This document shows positions 55,291 through 64,000 of a DNA stretch of 64,000 nt, one piece after another. Below the pieces are notes generated by a model. The model was not told the origin of the DNA. It saw nothing but the letters and a program-made list of their open reading frames with translations, and did no database searches. Location: positions 3,906,001-3,970,000 of the forward strand of contig NZ_PDBS01000001.1 in the NCBI RefSeq assembly GCF_002572525.1, read 5' to 3'. The stretch is from Natrinema sp. CBA1119 (GTDB taxonomy: Archaea; Halobacteriota; Halobacteria; Halobacteriales; Natrialbaceae). Numbering within the stretch: the stretch's first letter is position 1; every line of letters starts with the position of its first letter. A program made the translations under genes and the position numbers.

Positions 55291-55548
55291 ATGAATCCAG
55301 CTGCCGTCGAGGAACTCATCGAATCGAATCTCGAGGATTGTGAGGCGACGGTCTCCCACGCGCGTGACGAACACGACGAAGACCACCTCGCCGCGACGGT
55401 CGTCTCCCCCGTCTTCGATGGCCTGCCCCTCGTCCAGCAACATCAGCAGGTGTACGACGCGCTCGGCGACCACATGACGACCGACATCCACGCCCTCGAG
55501 CTATCGACGTACACCCCCGAGGAGTACGCGGATCTCGAGGCCGAATAG
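55291..55548 (+). CDS. BolA-family protein
   Basis: The 85-residue protein begins MNPAAVEELIESNLEDCEATV and has the BolA KH-like fold, with HLAATVVSPVFDGLPLVQQHQQVYDALGDHMTTDIHALELSTYTPEE. The HALxLxTYTPEE end is typical. BolA proteins act with monothiol glutaredoxins or NifU-type carriers in Fe-S delivery; no glutaredoxin is nearby. It lies close to the NifU-like gene and may share a transcript. Start ATG 55291; an extension of nine codons is possible but lacks similarity. Confidence 0.88.
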   Translation: MNPAAVEELIESNLEDCEATVSHARDEHDEDHLAATVVSPVFDGLPLVQQHQQVYDALGDHMTTDIHALELSTYTPEEYADLEAE

Positions 55549-55775
55549 CGGGACGTCCGTTCACCGCGGTCGCCGTTGCACCCCGATAGCCGGCGTTGTT
55601 CGACAGCATCCGGACCCTCCGCCAAACACCTGGGACGTGCTCGCGCGTTCGGATGCTCGTTTCACACCGTGAATCCGATTCACTGTCCGTATTCGGACGC
55701 GAGGAACGAAACCGTGAGACGCTATGCATACTTTTCTGGACAAATATTTATCGCTCTGCCCGATACCATGACGTA

Positions 55776-56279
55776 ATGTCATCGAAGTCGAGAAAGACGA
55801 CCGAATCGACCGCGGCCGGCGGCCAGAACGTCGCAGACGCGCTTCCGAACGAGACGGGGAGATTTGATCGCGTCTTGGTCGCGGTCGACGGCGAGACGGA
55901 CGATGCGGTCGGTTCGGTCGCAGTCTCGGAAGCGCTCCGTCACGACGCGCGAGTCGACGCGCTGTCGGTCGTTCGAATGAACGCGTCGGTCGACCGGTGG
56001 GACATGGTCGTCGAGAGACGCGAGGCGAGCGCCGAAGCGGCCCTGGATGCGATCGGCGACGCGGCCACCGAAACCGACGTTTCGGTCGAGAAACGGCTTC
56101 GGTACGGTGATCCAAGCGGTGAGATCGTTCGCTACGCGAGCCACAACGATATCGATCTCATCGTTCTGGGCGAACCGACTCGAACCGGTCTCCGTCGATA
56201 CATCTCCTCGACGAGCGTCACCGAACGGGTCCGCCGATCGGCGCCCGTGCCCGTGCTCACGGTCCCCGGTGAGAACTGA
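55776..56279 (+). CDS. Universal stress protein family, altered nucleotide loop
   Basis: The 167-residue protein has an N-terminal polar extension of about 27 residues, then the UspA fold (RFDRVLVAVDGETDDAVGSVAVSEAL; IDLIVLGEPTRTGLRRYISSTSVTERV). The ATP loop lacks the second glycine of G-2X-G-9X-G(S/T), so ATP binding is doubtful. A TATA-like AAATATTTATCG (55742-55753) lies 27 bp before ATG 55776, so it is probably leaderless. It is one of four universal stress protein genes in the window. Confidence 0.88.
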   Translation: MSSKSRKTTESTAAGGQNVADALPNETGRFDRVLVAVDGETDDAVGSVAVSEALRHDARVDALSVVRMNASVDRWDMVVERREASAEAALDAIGDAATETDVSVEKRLRYGDPSGEIVRYASHNDIDLIVLGEPTRTGLRRYISSTSVTERVRRSAPVPVLTVPGEN

Positions 56280-56365
56280 CTGCCACCACTGTCGACCGGG
56301 TTTCTTCTCGATCTGCGTCCGCTCGGAACCGTAGATTTATCCACCAGTCCTGACACGTTATACGT

Positions 56366-56827
56366 ATGGAATCCCTCCACCCCCGCATCAGGTTGCTCTG
56401 GATCGCCCGCGGGGCGATCGCCGCGATCGTCCTCGGCGGGATCCTCTTCGGCCTCGATCAGTGGCAGTTCAGCGTTCCGCTGGCGGCAATCGCCGGCGTC
56501 GTCGCGATCGGACTCGTCCTGGGAACCGTCTACGCGCTCCGCCTGTATCAGCTCTGGCGGTTCGAGCTGCAAGACGACGCCCTCTACCTCGAGCGCGGCG
56601 TCATCACGTTCGTCGAGACGGCCGTCCCCTTCGTCCGCGTCCAGCACGTCGACACCCAGTTCGGCCCCGTCGAGCGGGTGCTCGGCCTCTCGAGCGTCGT
56701 GGTCTATACGGCCGGCTCCCGGAACGCGGACGTACGGATCCCGGGACTGACCCCCGATCGCGCGCGGCGTCTGCAGGACACCCTCCGCGAACTGGCCGTC
56801 GAGAGCGAAGCCGAGGACGCCGTCTGA
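56366..56827 (+). CDS. PH-domain membrane protein (YdbS-like), pair 1
   Basis: The 153-residue protein starts MESLHPRIRLLWIARGAIAAIV and has two membrane helices (about 12-32, 38-60). A bacterial-type PH domain (bPH2/DUF304) follows: [46 protein letters not shown]. It is one base away from the next gene, which codes for the larger YdbT-like partner. The bPH2 proteins are membrane-linked, and their exact role is unknown. The pair is repeated at 62964-64000. Confidence 0.88.
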   Translation: MESLHPRIRLLWIARGAIAAIVLGGILFGLDQWQFSVPLAAIAGVVAIGLVLGTVYALRLYQLWRFELQDDALYLERGVITFVETAVPFVRVQHVDTQFGPVERVLGLSSVVVYTAGSRNADVRIPGLTPDRARRLQDTLRELAVESEAEDAV

Positions 56828-56828
56828 C

Positions 56829-58436
56829 ATGAATCGCTTGCATCCGCTCAGTGCGGTGACGCTCGCCCTCCAGCGTGGCGTTACCGGGCTCTCGATGCCG
56901 TTTTTCGTTGTGATGGTGCTCTCGAGCATCTCCGATTCCGTCGACATCGGCTGGGTGTTCTGGCTGGCCCCGATCGGCCTCGTCGCCGGCATCGGCTACG
57001 GGATCGCGTACTACTATCGGTTCGCCTACGAAGCGACGCCGAGCACGTTCGACGTCACCTCGGGCGTCTTCTCCCGCCGATCTCGAGAAATCCCGTACCG
57101 CCGTATCCAGAACGTCGACGTGTCTCAGAGCATCTTCCATCGCGTTCTCGGACTCGCCGTCGTCTCGATCGAGACCGCCGGCGGCGGCGAGACCGAGGCG
57201 ACGCTGAACTACGTCAGCGAGGGCGAGGCCGAGCGCCTTCGGGCCGAAATCCGTCGACTGACGGCCGAGACGGACGCCGAAGCGGACACCGACGAGCGCG
57301 CGGCCCCGGCCGACGGCGACGATTCGGCTACCGATGTCGGCGAGCAGGGACAGCAAACGCGCTCTCGAGACGAGGGGAAACCGACCCTTCTGTTCGACCT
57401 CGAGGTCCGCGAACTCCTGCTCTACGCGCTGACCTCGTTCCGGTGGGGCGCAGCGGTCTTCCCGATCGCGATACTGTTCTTCTTCGGTGGTGCCAGTTCC
57501 GGTTCGGGCCTCGTCCCGGCGTTCGTTCTTGACATCGCTCGCCCGTTCGGGGGCCCGGAGACGCTCGACGGTGCCGGCATGGGACCCCTCCTCGTGTTGA
57601 TCGGGATCTCTCTCATCCAGTGGTCGGTCGCCACCTACGTCGCCAGCGCGATCTACACGGCCGCGAACTACTACGGGTTCCGACTCGGGCGGGCCGGGGA
57701 CGATTTCGTCTACGAGCGCGGGCTCATCCAGCGCTACAGCGGCTCGATCCCCGTCGAGAAGGTCCAGTCGGTCACCGTCACTGAGAACCCGCTCCAGCGA
57801 CTGGTCGGCTACGCCGGCCTCTGGGTCGAAACCGCGGGCTACGGCCCAGACAGCAGTAGCGGCAGCCAGTCGGCCGTTCCCCTGGCCGAGACCGATCGCG
57901 TCTATCGGTTCGCCGAGAATCTCACCGGCGTCGAATCGCCGCGATTTCGAAGCCCACCGACGCTGGCTCGTCGGCGCTATCTCGTCCGGTACGCCATCGT
58001 CGCGGCTGCCGTCGTTACCGCGGCGTTCGGTCTCGCGCAGGTCACCAGCCTCGAGCGGTGGTATCTCGCCGCGGTCGTCTTCGCCGCAGTGCCACCCGCG
58101 GCCCACCTGAAGTACGTCAATCTGGGCTACTTCGTCGGCGAGGACCACCTCGTGATCCGAAGCGGCTTCTGGAAGCGCCGGACGACCGTCGTTCCCTACT
58201 ACCGCATTCAGACGGTCTCGACGCGCCGATCGATCTTCCAGCGGCGGCTCGGACTGGCGTCGCTGGCCGTCGACACCGCCAGTTCGCGCACCTTCGCGTG
58301 GGGGTCGCCGACGATCGACGATATCGCCCTCGAGACGGCCCGCGAGATCCACGGCACCGGTCGAGAACGGCTCCAGTCGGCCCTGCGCGAGCGCGCTCGC
58401 GAGGACGATATCGGGCTTTCGGTGGATTTTACCTGA
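56829..58436 (+). CDS. Multi-PH-domain membrane protein (YdbT-like), pair 1
   Basis: The 535-residue protein has three bPH2-type domains, each after a pair of membrane helices. The signatures are FDVTSGVFSRRSREIPYRRIQNVDVSQSIFHRVLGLAVVSIETAG (about 70-115), FVYERGLIQRYSGSIPVEKVQSVTVTENPLQRLVGYAGLWVETAG (about 295-340) and LVIRSGFWKRRTTVVPYYRIQTVSTRRSIFQRRLGLASLAVDTAS (about 440-485). It starts one base after the stop of the YdbS-like partner. An acidic linker lies at about 140-190. Likely a membrane scaffold; the function is not known. Confidence 0.9.
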   Translation: MNRLHPLSAVTLALQRGVTGLSMPFFVVMVLSSISDSVDIGWVFWLAPIGLVAGIGYGIAYYYRFAYEATPSTFDVTSGVFSRRSREIPYRRIQNVDVSQSIFHRVLGLAVVSIETAGGGETEATLNYVSEGEAERLRAEIRRLTAETDAEADTDERAAPADGDDSATDVGEQGQQTRSRDEGKPTLLFDLEVRELLLYALTSFRWGAAVFPIAILFFFGGASSGSGLVPAFVLDIARPFGGPETLDGAGMGPLLVLIGISLIQWSVATYVASAIYTAANYYGFRLGRAGDDFVYERGLIQRYSGSIPVEKVQSVTVTENPLQRLVGYAGLWVETAGYGPDSSSGSQSAVPLAETDRVYRFAENLTGVESPRFRSPPTLARRRYLVRYAIVAAAVVTAAFGLAQVTSLERWYLAAVVFAAVPPAAHLKYVNLGYFVGEDHLVIRSGFWKRRTTVVPYYRIQTVSTRRSIFQRRLGLASLAVDTASSRTFAWGSPTIDDIALETAREIHGTGRERLQSALRERAREDDIGLSVDFT

Positions 58437-58456
58437 CCGACCCCGACCCTCCGCAT

Positions 58457-59872
58457 ATGGCAGACGGAGACGACTACCGAATCGAGGAGGACAGCCTCGG
58501 CGAGATGCAGGTACCCGCGGACGCCTACTGGGGTGCCCAGACCCAGCGCGCCATCGGGAACTTCCCCATCTCGGGGATCACGTTCAGTCGCCGATTCGTC
58601 CGCGGGCTCGGCGTCGTCAAGAAGGCCGCCGCACAGGCCAACCGCGACCTCGGCCTGGTCGATGACGACATCGCCGAGGCGATCATCGAGGCCGCCGACG
58701 AGGTCATCGCTGGCGAACACGACGACCAGTTCCCGGTCGATATCTTCCAGACCGGCTCCGGGACCTCTTCTAATATGAACGCAAACGAGGTCATCGCCAA
58801 CCGCGCCGCCGAACTCATGGGCAGCGAGATCGGCGACCGCGTCGTCCACCCTAACGACCACGTCAACTACGGCCAGTCGAGTAACGACGTCATTCCGACC
58901 GCGATGCACGTCGCCTCCCTCGAGGCCGTCGAGAAAGACGTCATCCCGGCACTGGACACCCTCCGCGAAGCGCTCGAGGAGAAAGAGGAGGAGTTCGACA
59001 ACGTGGTCAAGACGGGACGAACCCACCTGCAGGACGCGACGCCGGTTACGCTGGGCCAGGAGTTCGGCGGCTACCGGACGCAGGTCGCGAAGGGGTTGGC
59101 GCGCGTTGATAGCGTTCGCGATCACCTCGGCGAACTCGCGCTCGGCGGCACAGCAACCGGCACGGGGCTGAACACTCACGAGGAGTTCCCCGGCCGCGCG
59201 GCCGAGTACATCACGAAAGAGACCGGCGTCCAGTTCCGCGAGGCCGACAACCACTTCGAGGCCCAGGCCGCCCACGACGCGATGAGCGAGGCTCACGGCG
59301 CGCTGCGAACGGTCGCGGGCTCGTTGAACAAGATCGCTAACGACCTGCGACTGCTGGCTTCGGGTCCGCGGAACGGACTCGGCGAGATCGAACAGCCCGA
59401 GAACCAGCCCGGCTCCTCGATCATGCCCGGCAAGATCAACCCGGTCGTTGCCGAGGCCGTCAACCAGGTCCACAAGCAGGTCGTCGGCAACGACGCCGCC
59501 GTCTCCGCCGGCGCGGCGGAGGGCCAGATCGACCTCAATCTCTACAAGCCCGTCCTGGCGCACAACTTCCTCGAGTCCGCGGAGCTCATCTCGAACGCGA
59601 GTCAGGTGTTCGGCGAACGGTTCGTCCGCAAGCTCGAGGCCAACGAGGAGTACTGCGAGTCGCGAGTCGAGCAGTCGATGGCGATGGCGACTTCGCTCAA
59701 CGTCCACATCGGCTACGACAAGGCCAGCGAGGTCGCCAAGACCGCGCTCAAGGAGGACAAAACAGTTCGCGAAGTCGTCCTCGAAAAGGGGTATCTCACC
59801 GAAGCAGAGGCTGACGAGGTGCTCGACCCCCGAAAGATGACCGAGCGCGGTATTCTCGGACAGGACGACTGA
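58457..59872 (+). CDS. fumC: Fumarate hydratase class II
   Basis: The 471-residue protein starts MADGDDYRIEEDSLGEMQVP and has the fumarase/aspartase superfamily signature GSSIMPGKIN (about 318-327, SS-loop). It also has FQTGSGTSSNMNANEVI, TGRTHLQDATPVTLGQEFGGY and PVLAHNFLESAELISN. Class II fumarases change fumarate and malate into each other in the citric acid cycle without an Fe-S cluster. Argininosuccinate lyase and aspartase relatives are less likely because of the HPNDHVNYGQSSNDVIPTAMH fumarase-type block. Start ATG 58457, 20 bp after the PH gene. Confidence 0.95.
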   Translation: MADGDDYRIEEDSLGEMQVPADAYWGAQTQRAIGNFPISGITFSRRFVRGLGVVKKAAAQANRDLGLVDDDIAEAIIEAADEVIAGEHDDQFPVDIFQTGSGTSSNMNANEVIANRAAELMGSEIGDRVVHPNDHVNYGQSSNDVIPTAMHVASLEAVEKDVIPALDTLREALEEKEEEFDNVVKTGRTHLQDATPVTLGQEFGGYRTQVAKGLARVDSVRDHLGELALGGTATGTGLNTHEEFPGRAAEYITKETGVQFREADNHFEAQAAHDAMSEAHGALRTVAGSLNKIANDLRLLASGPRNGLGEIEQPENQPGSSIMPGKINPVVAEAVNQVHKQVVGNDAAVSAGAAEGQIDLNLYKPVLAHNFLESAELISNASQVFGERFVRKLEANEEYCESRVEQSMAMATSLNVHIGYDKASEVAKTALKEDKTVREVVLEKGYLTEAEADEVLDPRKMTERGILGQDD

Positions 59873-59930
59873 GTCGGACCGGTCGGACCGGTCAGCCGTC
59901 CGTTCGGTATATTTTCGACTCGCTCGGCGT

Positions 59931-60362
59931 TCAGGGTCGCGCGATCAACACCGACGTCTCGACCGTACGCACCACGCGATCGGTCGTGCTCCCGAGGAGC
60001 CGTTCTTTTAACCCCGATTGACCACTGGCCCCCATGACGATGAGGTCGACGTCGTGTTCGGTACTGTACTCCTCGATCACCTCGTGGGGATCTCCCTCGC
60101 GCGTGGTTTTCTCGTAGTCGACGCCGGCGGCCTCGGCCCGGCTTACCGCGTCGTCGAGGGCCGATTCGGCCTTTTCCTCGAGCGTCTCCGTGAGTTGAGA
60201 TGCGATGTTGCCCGACGCGGATGCGGACATCTCCGTCCCCACGTCAACGACGTGGAGAAAATGGACCGTCGTCGGTTCCCCCTCGGCTATCGCGACGGCC
60301 TGCTCGACCGCCGCCGTGCTCGAATCGCTCCCGTCGGTCGGGACCAAAATATCGTCGTACAC
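59931..60362 (-). CDS. Universal stress protein (canonical ATP loop)
   Basis: The 143-residue protein starts MYDDILVPTDGSDSSTAAVEQA and has the full ATP-binding pattern in MGASGQSGLKERLLGSTTDRVV (G-2X-G-9X-GS). It is a soluble stress protein likely to form a dimer. It is convergent with fumC and reads away from the CBS membrane protein gene, which lies about 75 bp upstream on the same strand. Confidence 0.94.
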   Translation of the reverse strand: MYDDILVPTDGSDSSTAAVEQAVAIAEGEPTTVHFLHVVDVGTEMSASASGNIASQLTETLEEKAESALDDAVSRAEAAGVDYEKTTREGDPHEVIEEYSTEHDVDLIVMGASGQSGLKERLLGSTTDRVVRTVETSVLIARP

Positions 60363-60437
60363 GGGTCCCGATTCCGTCGGGAGACGGAAAAGCTGGACAC
60401 GCGCACTGGCTGGCCCGTCCCGACCGTCGACGCTCAG

Positions 60438-61514
60438 TCAGCGGTCGATCGGATCGATTCGCCCCTCGTCGAGCGGGTCCTCGATATCGCCCATCACCGC
60501 CTCGAGCAGGTCGGTCACGGTCACCAGTCCGACGACCTCCCCATCCTCGATAACCAGCGCAATCTCCTGATTCTCGGCCTGAAACTGGTCGACCGCGTCG
60601 CTAACGTCCACGTCGGGGGAGAGCGTCATCGGCGGGGCCGCGAGTTCCTCGAAGTCGATGGTTCCGTCGGCCAGCTCCTGCCGATGCCGGACGAAAACCG
60701 GCGTGTAGACGATTCCGCGGAAGTCAGTCAGCTCCTCGCCGACGAGCGGATACCGCGTCTGCGGTCGCTCCTCCATCTTCCGGAAGTTTTCCTCGGTGGT
60801 GTCCTCAATCGACAGCGAAACGATCTCCTCGGGGGACACCATCACTTCGCGGATCGGTTTCTCACCGATCTGGAACGCGTTCATCACCTCCTCGCGCCGT
60901 TCCTCGGAGAGTTCTCCCTCATCGAGGACCGAACCGAGCCGATTTCGGAGGTCCGCGCGGGACTCGATGACGTCCTCTTCGGTCTCGAGCCACGCACCGG
61001 TCATCTCGACCCCGAAGAGTTTGAGGGTCAGTTTCGCGACGCCGTCGCCGAGCGTGATGACCGGCGAAATGATCCAGTGGAACCAGTACAGCGGCGCGGC
61101 ACCGTACCGACAGACCAACCGCGACCGCTCGACGCCGAGATACGTCGGCGTCTGCTCCCCGTGGGTCAGGTGAACGAGGTTGATGATCAGGAAGGCGAGG
61201 ATCGCACCGCTCCCGATCGAAGCCAGCGCCGTATTCGCGAACACCGGCTCGAAGATGGCCGCCAACGCGGGTTCGGCCACGATCCCGACGGCGATGCTCG
61301 AGGCCGTAATCCCCACCTGGCACGTGGTGAGATACAGCTCGAGGTCGTCCGTCATCTCCCACGCCCGCTCGAGTTTGGGGTTCCCGCCGACGAACTCCTC
61401 TTCGGTGAACTGCCGTGCGCGCGTCAGTGCGAACTCGATAGCCACGAAGAAGGCGTTCGCCAGGATCAGCAACACGCCCGCGATCAATCGACCGGCAATG
61501 ACGAGTGGATCCAT
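60438..61514 (-). CDS. CNNM/CorC-like membrane protein with CBS domains
   Basis: The 358-residue protein has a DUF21 transmembrane domain (about 1-180, four helices; NAFFVAIEFALTRARQ near the start, VHLTHGEQTPTYLG). Two CBS domains follow (about 205-345; IREVMVSPEEIVSLSIEDT, then ALVIEDGEVVGLVTVTDLLEAVMGDIEDPLDEG). The C-terminal CorC/HlyC domain found in longer family members is missing. Relatives are linked to magnesium or cobalt efflux, but transport activity is not proved for this short type. An AT-rich upstream region is present (61530-61560). Confidence 0.88.
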   Translation of the reverse strand: MDPLVIAGRLIAGVLLILANAFFVAIEFALTRARQFTEEEFVGGNPKLERAWEMTDDLELYLTTCQVGITASSIAVGIVAEPALAAIFEPVFANTALASIGSGAILAFLIINLVHLTHGEQTPTYLGVERSRLVCRYGAAPLYWFHWIISPVITLGDGVAKLTLKLFGVEMTGAWLETEEDVIESRADLRNRLGSVLDEGELSEERREEVMNAFQIGEKPIREVMVSPEEIVSLSIEDTTEENFRKMEERPQTRYPLVGEELTDFRGIVYTPVFVRHRQELADGTIDFEELAAPPMTLSPDVDVSDAVDQFQAENQEIALVIEDGEVVGLVTVTDLLEAVMGDIEDPLDEGRIDPIDR

Positions 61515-61812
61515 TACGGATGTCGTTTAATCGCCGCACACAAATTAGTAGCGAGACCGAACCGAACGAAACCCGGATTCGCGACTGATCTACCAGAGAG
61601 CGAACATAGTTTGAAGTTATACGTTCACATGGGACACGGGTGTGGACATCTACCAGCGCTCTGAATACTCGAACACGAGTAAAAACGAATTCTATCCGTT
61701 CTTTATTCCTGATCGGTGTGCAGTAAATCGGGACAGTGACGCCGAATCATCTCGGAATGCGGCGCAATAAAATAACCAAGCAGTTTTAGCTGATGCTCAC
61801 GTCTGACGAAAT

Positions 61813-62046
61813 ATGCACACCTGTCGCAACTGCAACCAGTCGTTCCAGACCGAGCTCGCCCTCGAGTTGCATCGAGATACGTGCAAAAAGGCACAACTCT
61901 TCTGTCAGGTATGCGGGGAGCGGTTCCGAGAGGGAACGGCGACGCAGGACGGTTGGCACTACGAGTGTCCGAACGAGGACTGTGACGGCGACGGGCTCCA
62001 GGAGGATCTCTATCGCGTCGAGGACGTCCGGACGACGACCCACTGA
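61813..62046 (+). CDS. Small protein with two zinc-finger-like motifs
   Basis: The 77-residue protein begins MHTCRNCNQSFQTELALELHRDTC, a C2HC-type finger (CxxC...HxxxC). It then has CQVCGERFREGTATQDGWHYECPNEDC, a second CxxC...C....C arrangement. It probably binds one or two zinc ions. Such small zinc-finger proteins are numerous in haloarchaea and some affect stress tolerance or swarming. A TATA-like TTTTAGC (61783-61789) about 27 bp before the ATG gives a leaderless message. Target unknown. Confidence 0.75.
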   Translation: MHTCRNCNQSFQTELALELHRDTCKKAQLFCQVCGERFREGTATQDGWHYECPNEDCDGDGLQEDLYRVEDVRTTTH

Positions 62047-62168
62047 GCTCGCGATCCGCTTCTCGCAGCCACAGTAGACTCGCTCTCACTTTCGCTCTCG
62101 AGCGATCGGTGAAAACGGTGGTTCACGGGTTCGCGACTCTACCGTCGAAACCCGTTTGATGCGTCAGC

Positions 62169-62825
62169 TTACTCGGGAACGTACGTGGCCGATTTCAGTT
62201 CACGGACGACGGTCGACTCGTGTTCGGCGATCCCGCCGACGAGTTCGCGGGCGGCATCTTCGACGTCGTCCTCGGCAACGACCCTGTTCGCCAGCCCCAG
62301 TTCGCGGGCTCGGTCGGGATCGATCGCATCGCCGGTGAGAGCGATTTCTTTCGTGGCTCTGGTTCCGACGATCCGCTCGAGCGGTGCGATCGTGTGCGTC
62401 GCGGCGATCCCGAACTGCACTTCCGGCAGGGACAGCGTCGTCTCCTCGCCGAGGACGAGGAAGTCACAGCGCAGCGAGAGGATGAACCCGATACCGACGA
62501 GTGCCCCGTGGGCCGCCACGGCCGTCGGATACGGACGCGAGGTGAGGAAGCCGTAGATCTCGTCGTTCAGGTCATTGATCTCGTCCGCGTACTTCTCGTC
62601 ATACTCCTCGTCGGCGACGATCTCCCTGTCCATTCCGGCACAGGTTGCCGGGCCGTTGCCGGCGATGATGAGCCCGTCCACCGCCTCCTCCGGCAACTCG
62701 ACGAGAGCGTCACGTAGCTCCGAAAGGAGCTCGAGGGTGACGGCGTTGAGTTTGTCCGGACGATTCAATCGGACGGTAGCGATCCCATCGGATCGATCCA
62801 CCGCGACGAGGTCGGGCGTTGCCAT
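62169..62825 (-). CDS. Enoyl-CoA hydratase/isomerase family protein
   Basis: The 218-residue protein starts at ATG 62825-62823 ([34 protein letters not shown]) and has the crotonase fold. The oxyanion hole region [18 protein letters not shown] and the second one [21 protein letters not shown] are present. The two catalytic glutamates of true enoyl-CoA hydratase are not both obvious: [15 protein letters not shown] carries one. It could be a hydratase, isomerase or other crotonase. It is short for the family (about 255 usual). Single minus-strand gene. Confidence 0.88.
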   Translation of the reverse strand: MATPDLVAVDRSDGIATVRLNRPDKLNAVTLELLSELRDALVELPEEAVDGLIIAGNGPATCAGMDREIVADEEYDEKYADEINDLNDEIYGFLTSRPYPTAVAAHGALVGIGFILSLRCDFLVLGEETTLSLPEVQFGIAATHTIAPLERIVGTRATKEIALTGDAIDPDRARELGLANRVVAEDDVEDAARELVGGIAEHESTVVRELKSATYVPE

Positions 62826-62963
62826 GCCGATTACCACCCGTCAACTCCGCATAAATTCGGGGGTAATCGAACTGAACGCGACCCGAACCCGTCGGACTCT
62901 CACGGCGTGCGAACCGCCGCCGCTTTCCCACCCTTTAATCACGATTGTTCCGTGACGATACGT

Positions 62964-63452
62964 ATGGAACGGCTCACTCCGCGAGTGCGGGGCGTCTGGC
63001 TCGCTCTCGCGATCGTTCGAGCCGCGATTTTCGGCGGGATCATCGTCGGCGCGACGATCGCTATTTCCCGCACCGACCTCTGGACCGACGCGCCCGCGGC
63101 ACTCGTCCCGGCTGCCGTCGCGATCGCCCTCGCGCTCGCCGTCCTGCGGATCGGCGTGGCCTGGCTGCGATACGGCGTCTGGCGATTCGACCTTCGGGAC
63201 GACGACCTCTACATCGAACGCGGCGTCTTCACGCGAACCAAGACGGTCGTCCCCTACGTCCGGGTCCAGCACGTCGACTCCAGACGCTCGCCGCTCGAGC
63301 GAACCGTCGGCCTCGCGACGGTGGTGGTATACACGGCCGGCTCGAGGAGTTCCGACGTCGCGATCCCCGGTCTGACGCCGGCACGGGCAGAGGAACTACA
63401 GGAGTCGCTGCGCCGGCTCGCGATCGAGAGCGCGGGTGAAGACGCCGTATGA
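62964..63452 (+). CDS. PH-domain membrane protein (YdbS-like), pair 2
   Basis: The 162-residue protein (ATG 62964, [23 protein letters not shown]) is a close paralogue of the one at 56366. It has two membrane helices and the bPH2 block [46 protein letters not shown]. The PH block is about two-thirds identical to the first pair by eye. Its stop overlaps the next ATG by four bases (ATGA). Confidence 0.88.
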   Translation: MERLTPRVRGVWLALAIVRAAIFGGIIVGATIAISRTDLWTDAPAALVPAAVAIALALAVLRIGVAWLRYGVWRFDLRDDDLYIERGVFTRTKTVVPYVRVQHVDSRRSPLERTVGLATVVVYTAGSRSSDVAIPGLTPARAEELQESLRRLAIESAGEDAV

Positions 63453-64000
63453 AGAAACTCCATCCGGCGTCAGTCGCCGTCCGATCGCTCTCGAGGAGCC
63501 TCAACACCGGCTTCGTCTTCTTCGTCGTCGGCGTCATCGTCTCGCCCGGCGGTAACGGGATGAATCTGCTCTCGGTGTTCGGTCTCGTCCTGTTCGGGGT
63601 CGTTACGGGAATCGTCTACGAGTTCGCCTACTACCAGCGATTTCGGTACGAACTCACTGCGGACACGTTCGATGTTACCTCCGGAGTGATCTCGCGTCGG
63701 GACCGCGAACTCCCCCTTGGTCGGGTCCAGAACGTCGATATCAGACAGAACGTGATCGAACGACTTCTCGGGATCGCGGCCGTCCACATCGAAACCGCCG
63801 GCGGCGGCGAAACCGAAGTCAGCCTCCAGTACGTCGACGAGTCGGAAGCCCGGCACCTCAGACGGCAACTACGGGGTGGCGCGAGCCCCGAGCGGACCGA
63901 AGGGGACGACGATGAGGCACTCGAGGACGAGGTAGACGCGGCCGATTCCGCTGTGGAGCCGTCGGCGGACGAAGAGATCCTGTTCGAGATCGAACCCCGC
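63449..64000 (+). CDS. PH-domain membrane protein (YdbT-like), pair 2, cut by window end
   Basis: The start (ATG 63449) overlaps the YdbS-like stop by four bases (ATGA). The visible 184 codons read [27 protein letters not shown]..., with two membrane helices and the first bPH2 domain ([45 protein letters not shown]), then an acidic linker as in the first pair. The remaining domains lie beyond the window. It is a paralogue of the gene at 56829. Confidence 0.88.
   Translation, partial: MKKLHPASVAVRSLSRSLNTGFVFFVVGVIVSPGGNGMNLLSVFGLVLFGVVTGIVYEFAYYQRFRYELTADTFDVTSGVISRRDRELPLGRVQNVDIRQNVIERLLGIAAVHIETAGGGETEVSLQYVDESEARHLRRQLRGGASPERTEGDDDEALEDEVDAADSAVEPSADEEILFEIEPR

Overview
The window is GC-rich chromosomal DNA of a haloarchaeon (class Halobacteria). 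The evidence is the archaeal rRNA operon order (16S, tRNA-Ala(TGC), 23S, 5S) with archaeal bulge-helix-bulge processing stems, TATA-type promoters that often lie about 25-30 bp from the start codon (leaderless mRNAs), strongly acidic proteins, twin-arginine lipoprotein signals, and archaeal genes such as orc1/cdc6, SRP19, gar1, gatE, mptE, dodecin and a PGF-CTERM protein. Natrialbaceae is a reasonable guess from overall gene content, but nothing in the window proves the family.

Layout. 1-1761: UDP-GlcNAc genes glmS (cut by the window edge) and glmU, minus strand. 1762-2494: gene-free, with repeat remnants. 2495-2977: a winged-helix regulator. 3159-8966: the rRNA operon, minus strand, with a multi-TATA promoter region at 8464-8876. 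8967-18787: housekeeping and membrane genes (DrrA-type ABC exporter, hisD, IscA-like protein, dodecin, a three-gene membrane cluster, a class V aminotransferase). 18824-21780: small conserved proteins, two universal stress proteins and an MscS channel. 21920-31035: a sugar-uptake and catabolism island. It holds a TrmB-type regulator broken by a one-base frameshift, a complete ABC importer (binding protein, two permeases, ATPase), a Gfo/Idh/MocA oxidoreductase and a xylose-isomerase-like TIM-barrel enzyme. 31048-36258: HalOD1 protein, photolyase, and the pterin/folate genes mptE and folP separated by a gap that may hold a stable RNA. 36344-38570: orc1/cdc6 beside a replication origin with inverted origin-recognition boxes. 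38571-43321: TrmJ-like methyltransferase, a lipoprotein, a zinc-ribbon protein and gatE. 43716-47599: a 48-residue membrane peptide and the corrinoid importer BtuD-BtuC with divergent BtuF. 47713-54152: SRP19-Gar1, a presenilin-like protease, a histidine kinase, cysS and an ArsR-like regulator. 54179-64000: a DUF protein, NifU-BolA, more stress proteins, two paralogous pairs of bacterial-type PH-domain membrane proteins (second pair cut by the window end), fumC, a CBS-domain membrane protein, a zinc-finger protein and an enoyl-CoA hydratase.

How parts work together. The sugar island reads as uptake of an oligosaccharide or polyol, followed by oxidation and isomerisation or elimination without a glycoside hydrolase. 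The fumC, hisD, folP/mptE and gatE regions are ordinary housekeeping. Two families of about 80-bp palindromic elements occur in intergenic DNA. One has two copies flush against stop codons, and the other supplies a TATA box. The most worthwhile second looks are the trmB frameshift, the candidate RNA between folP and mptE, the two palindrome families, and the origin with its neighbouring cluster of CTAG tetranucleotides.
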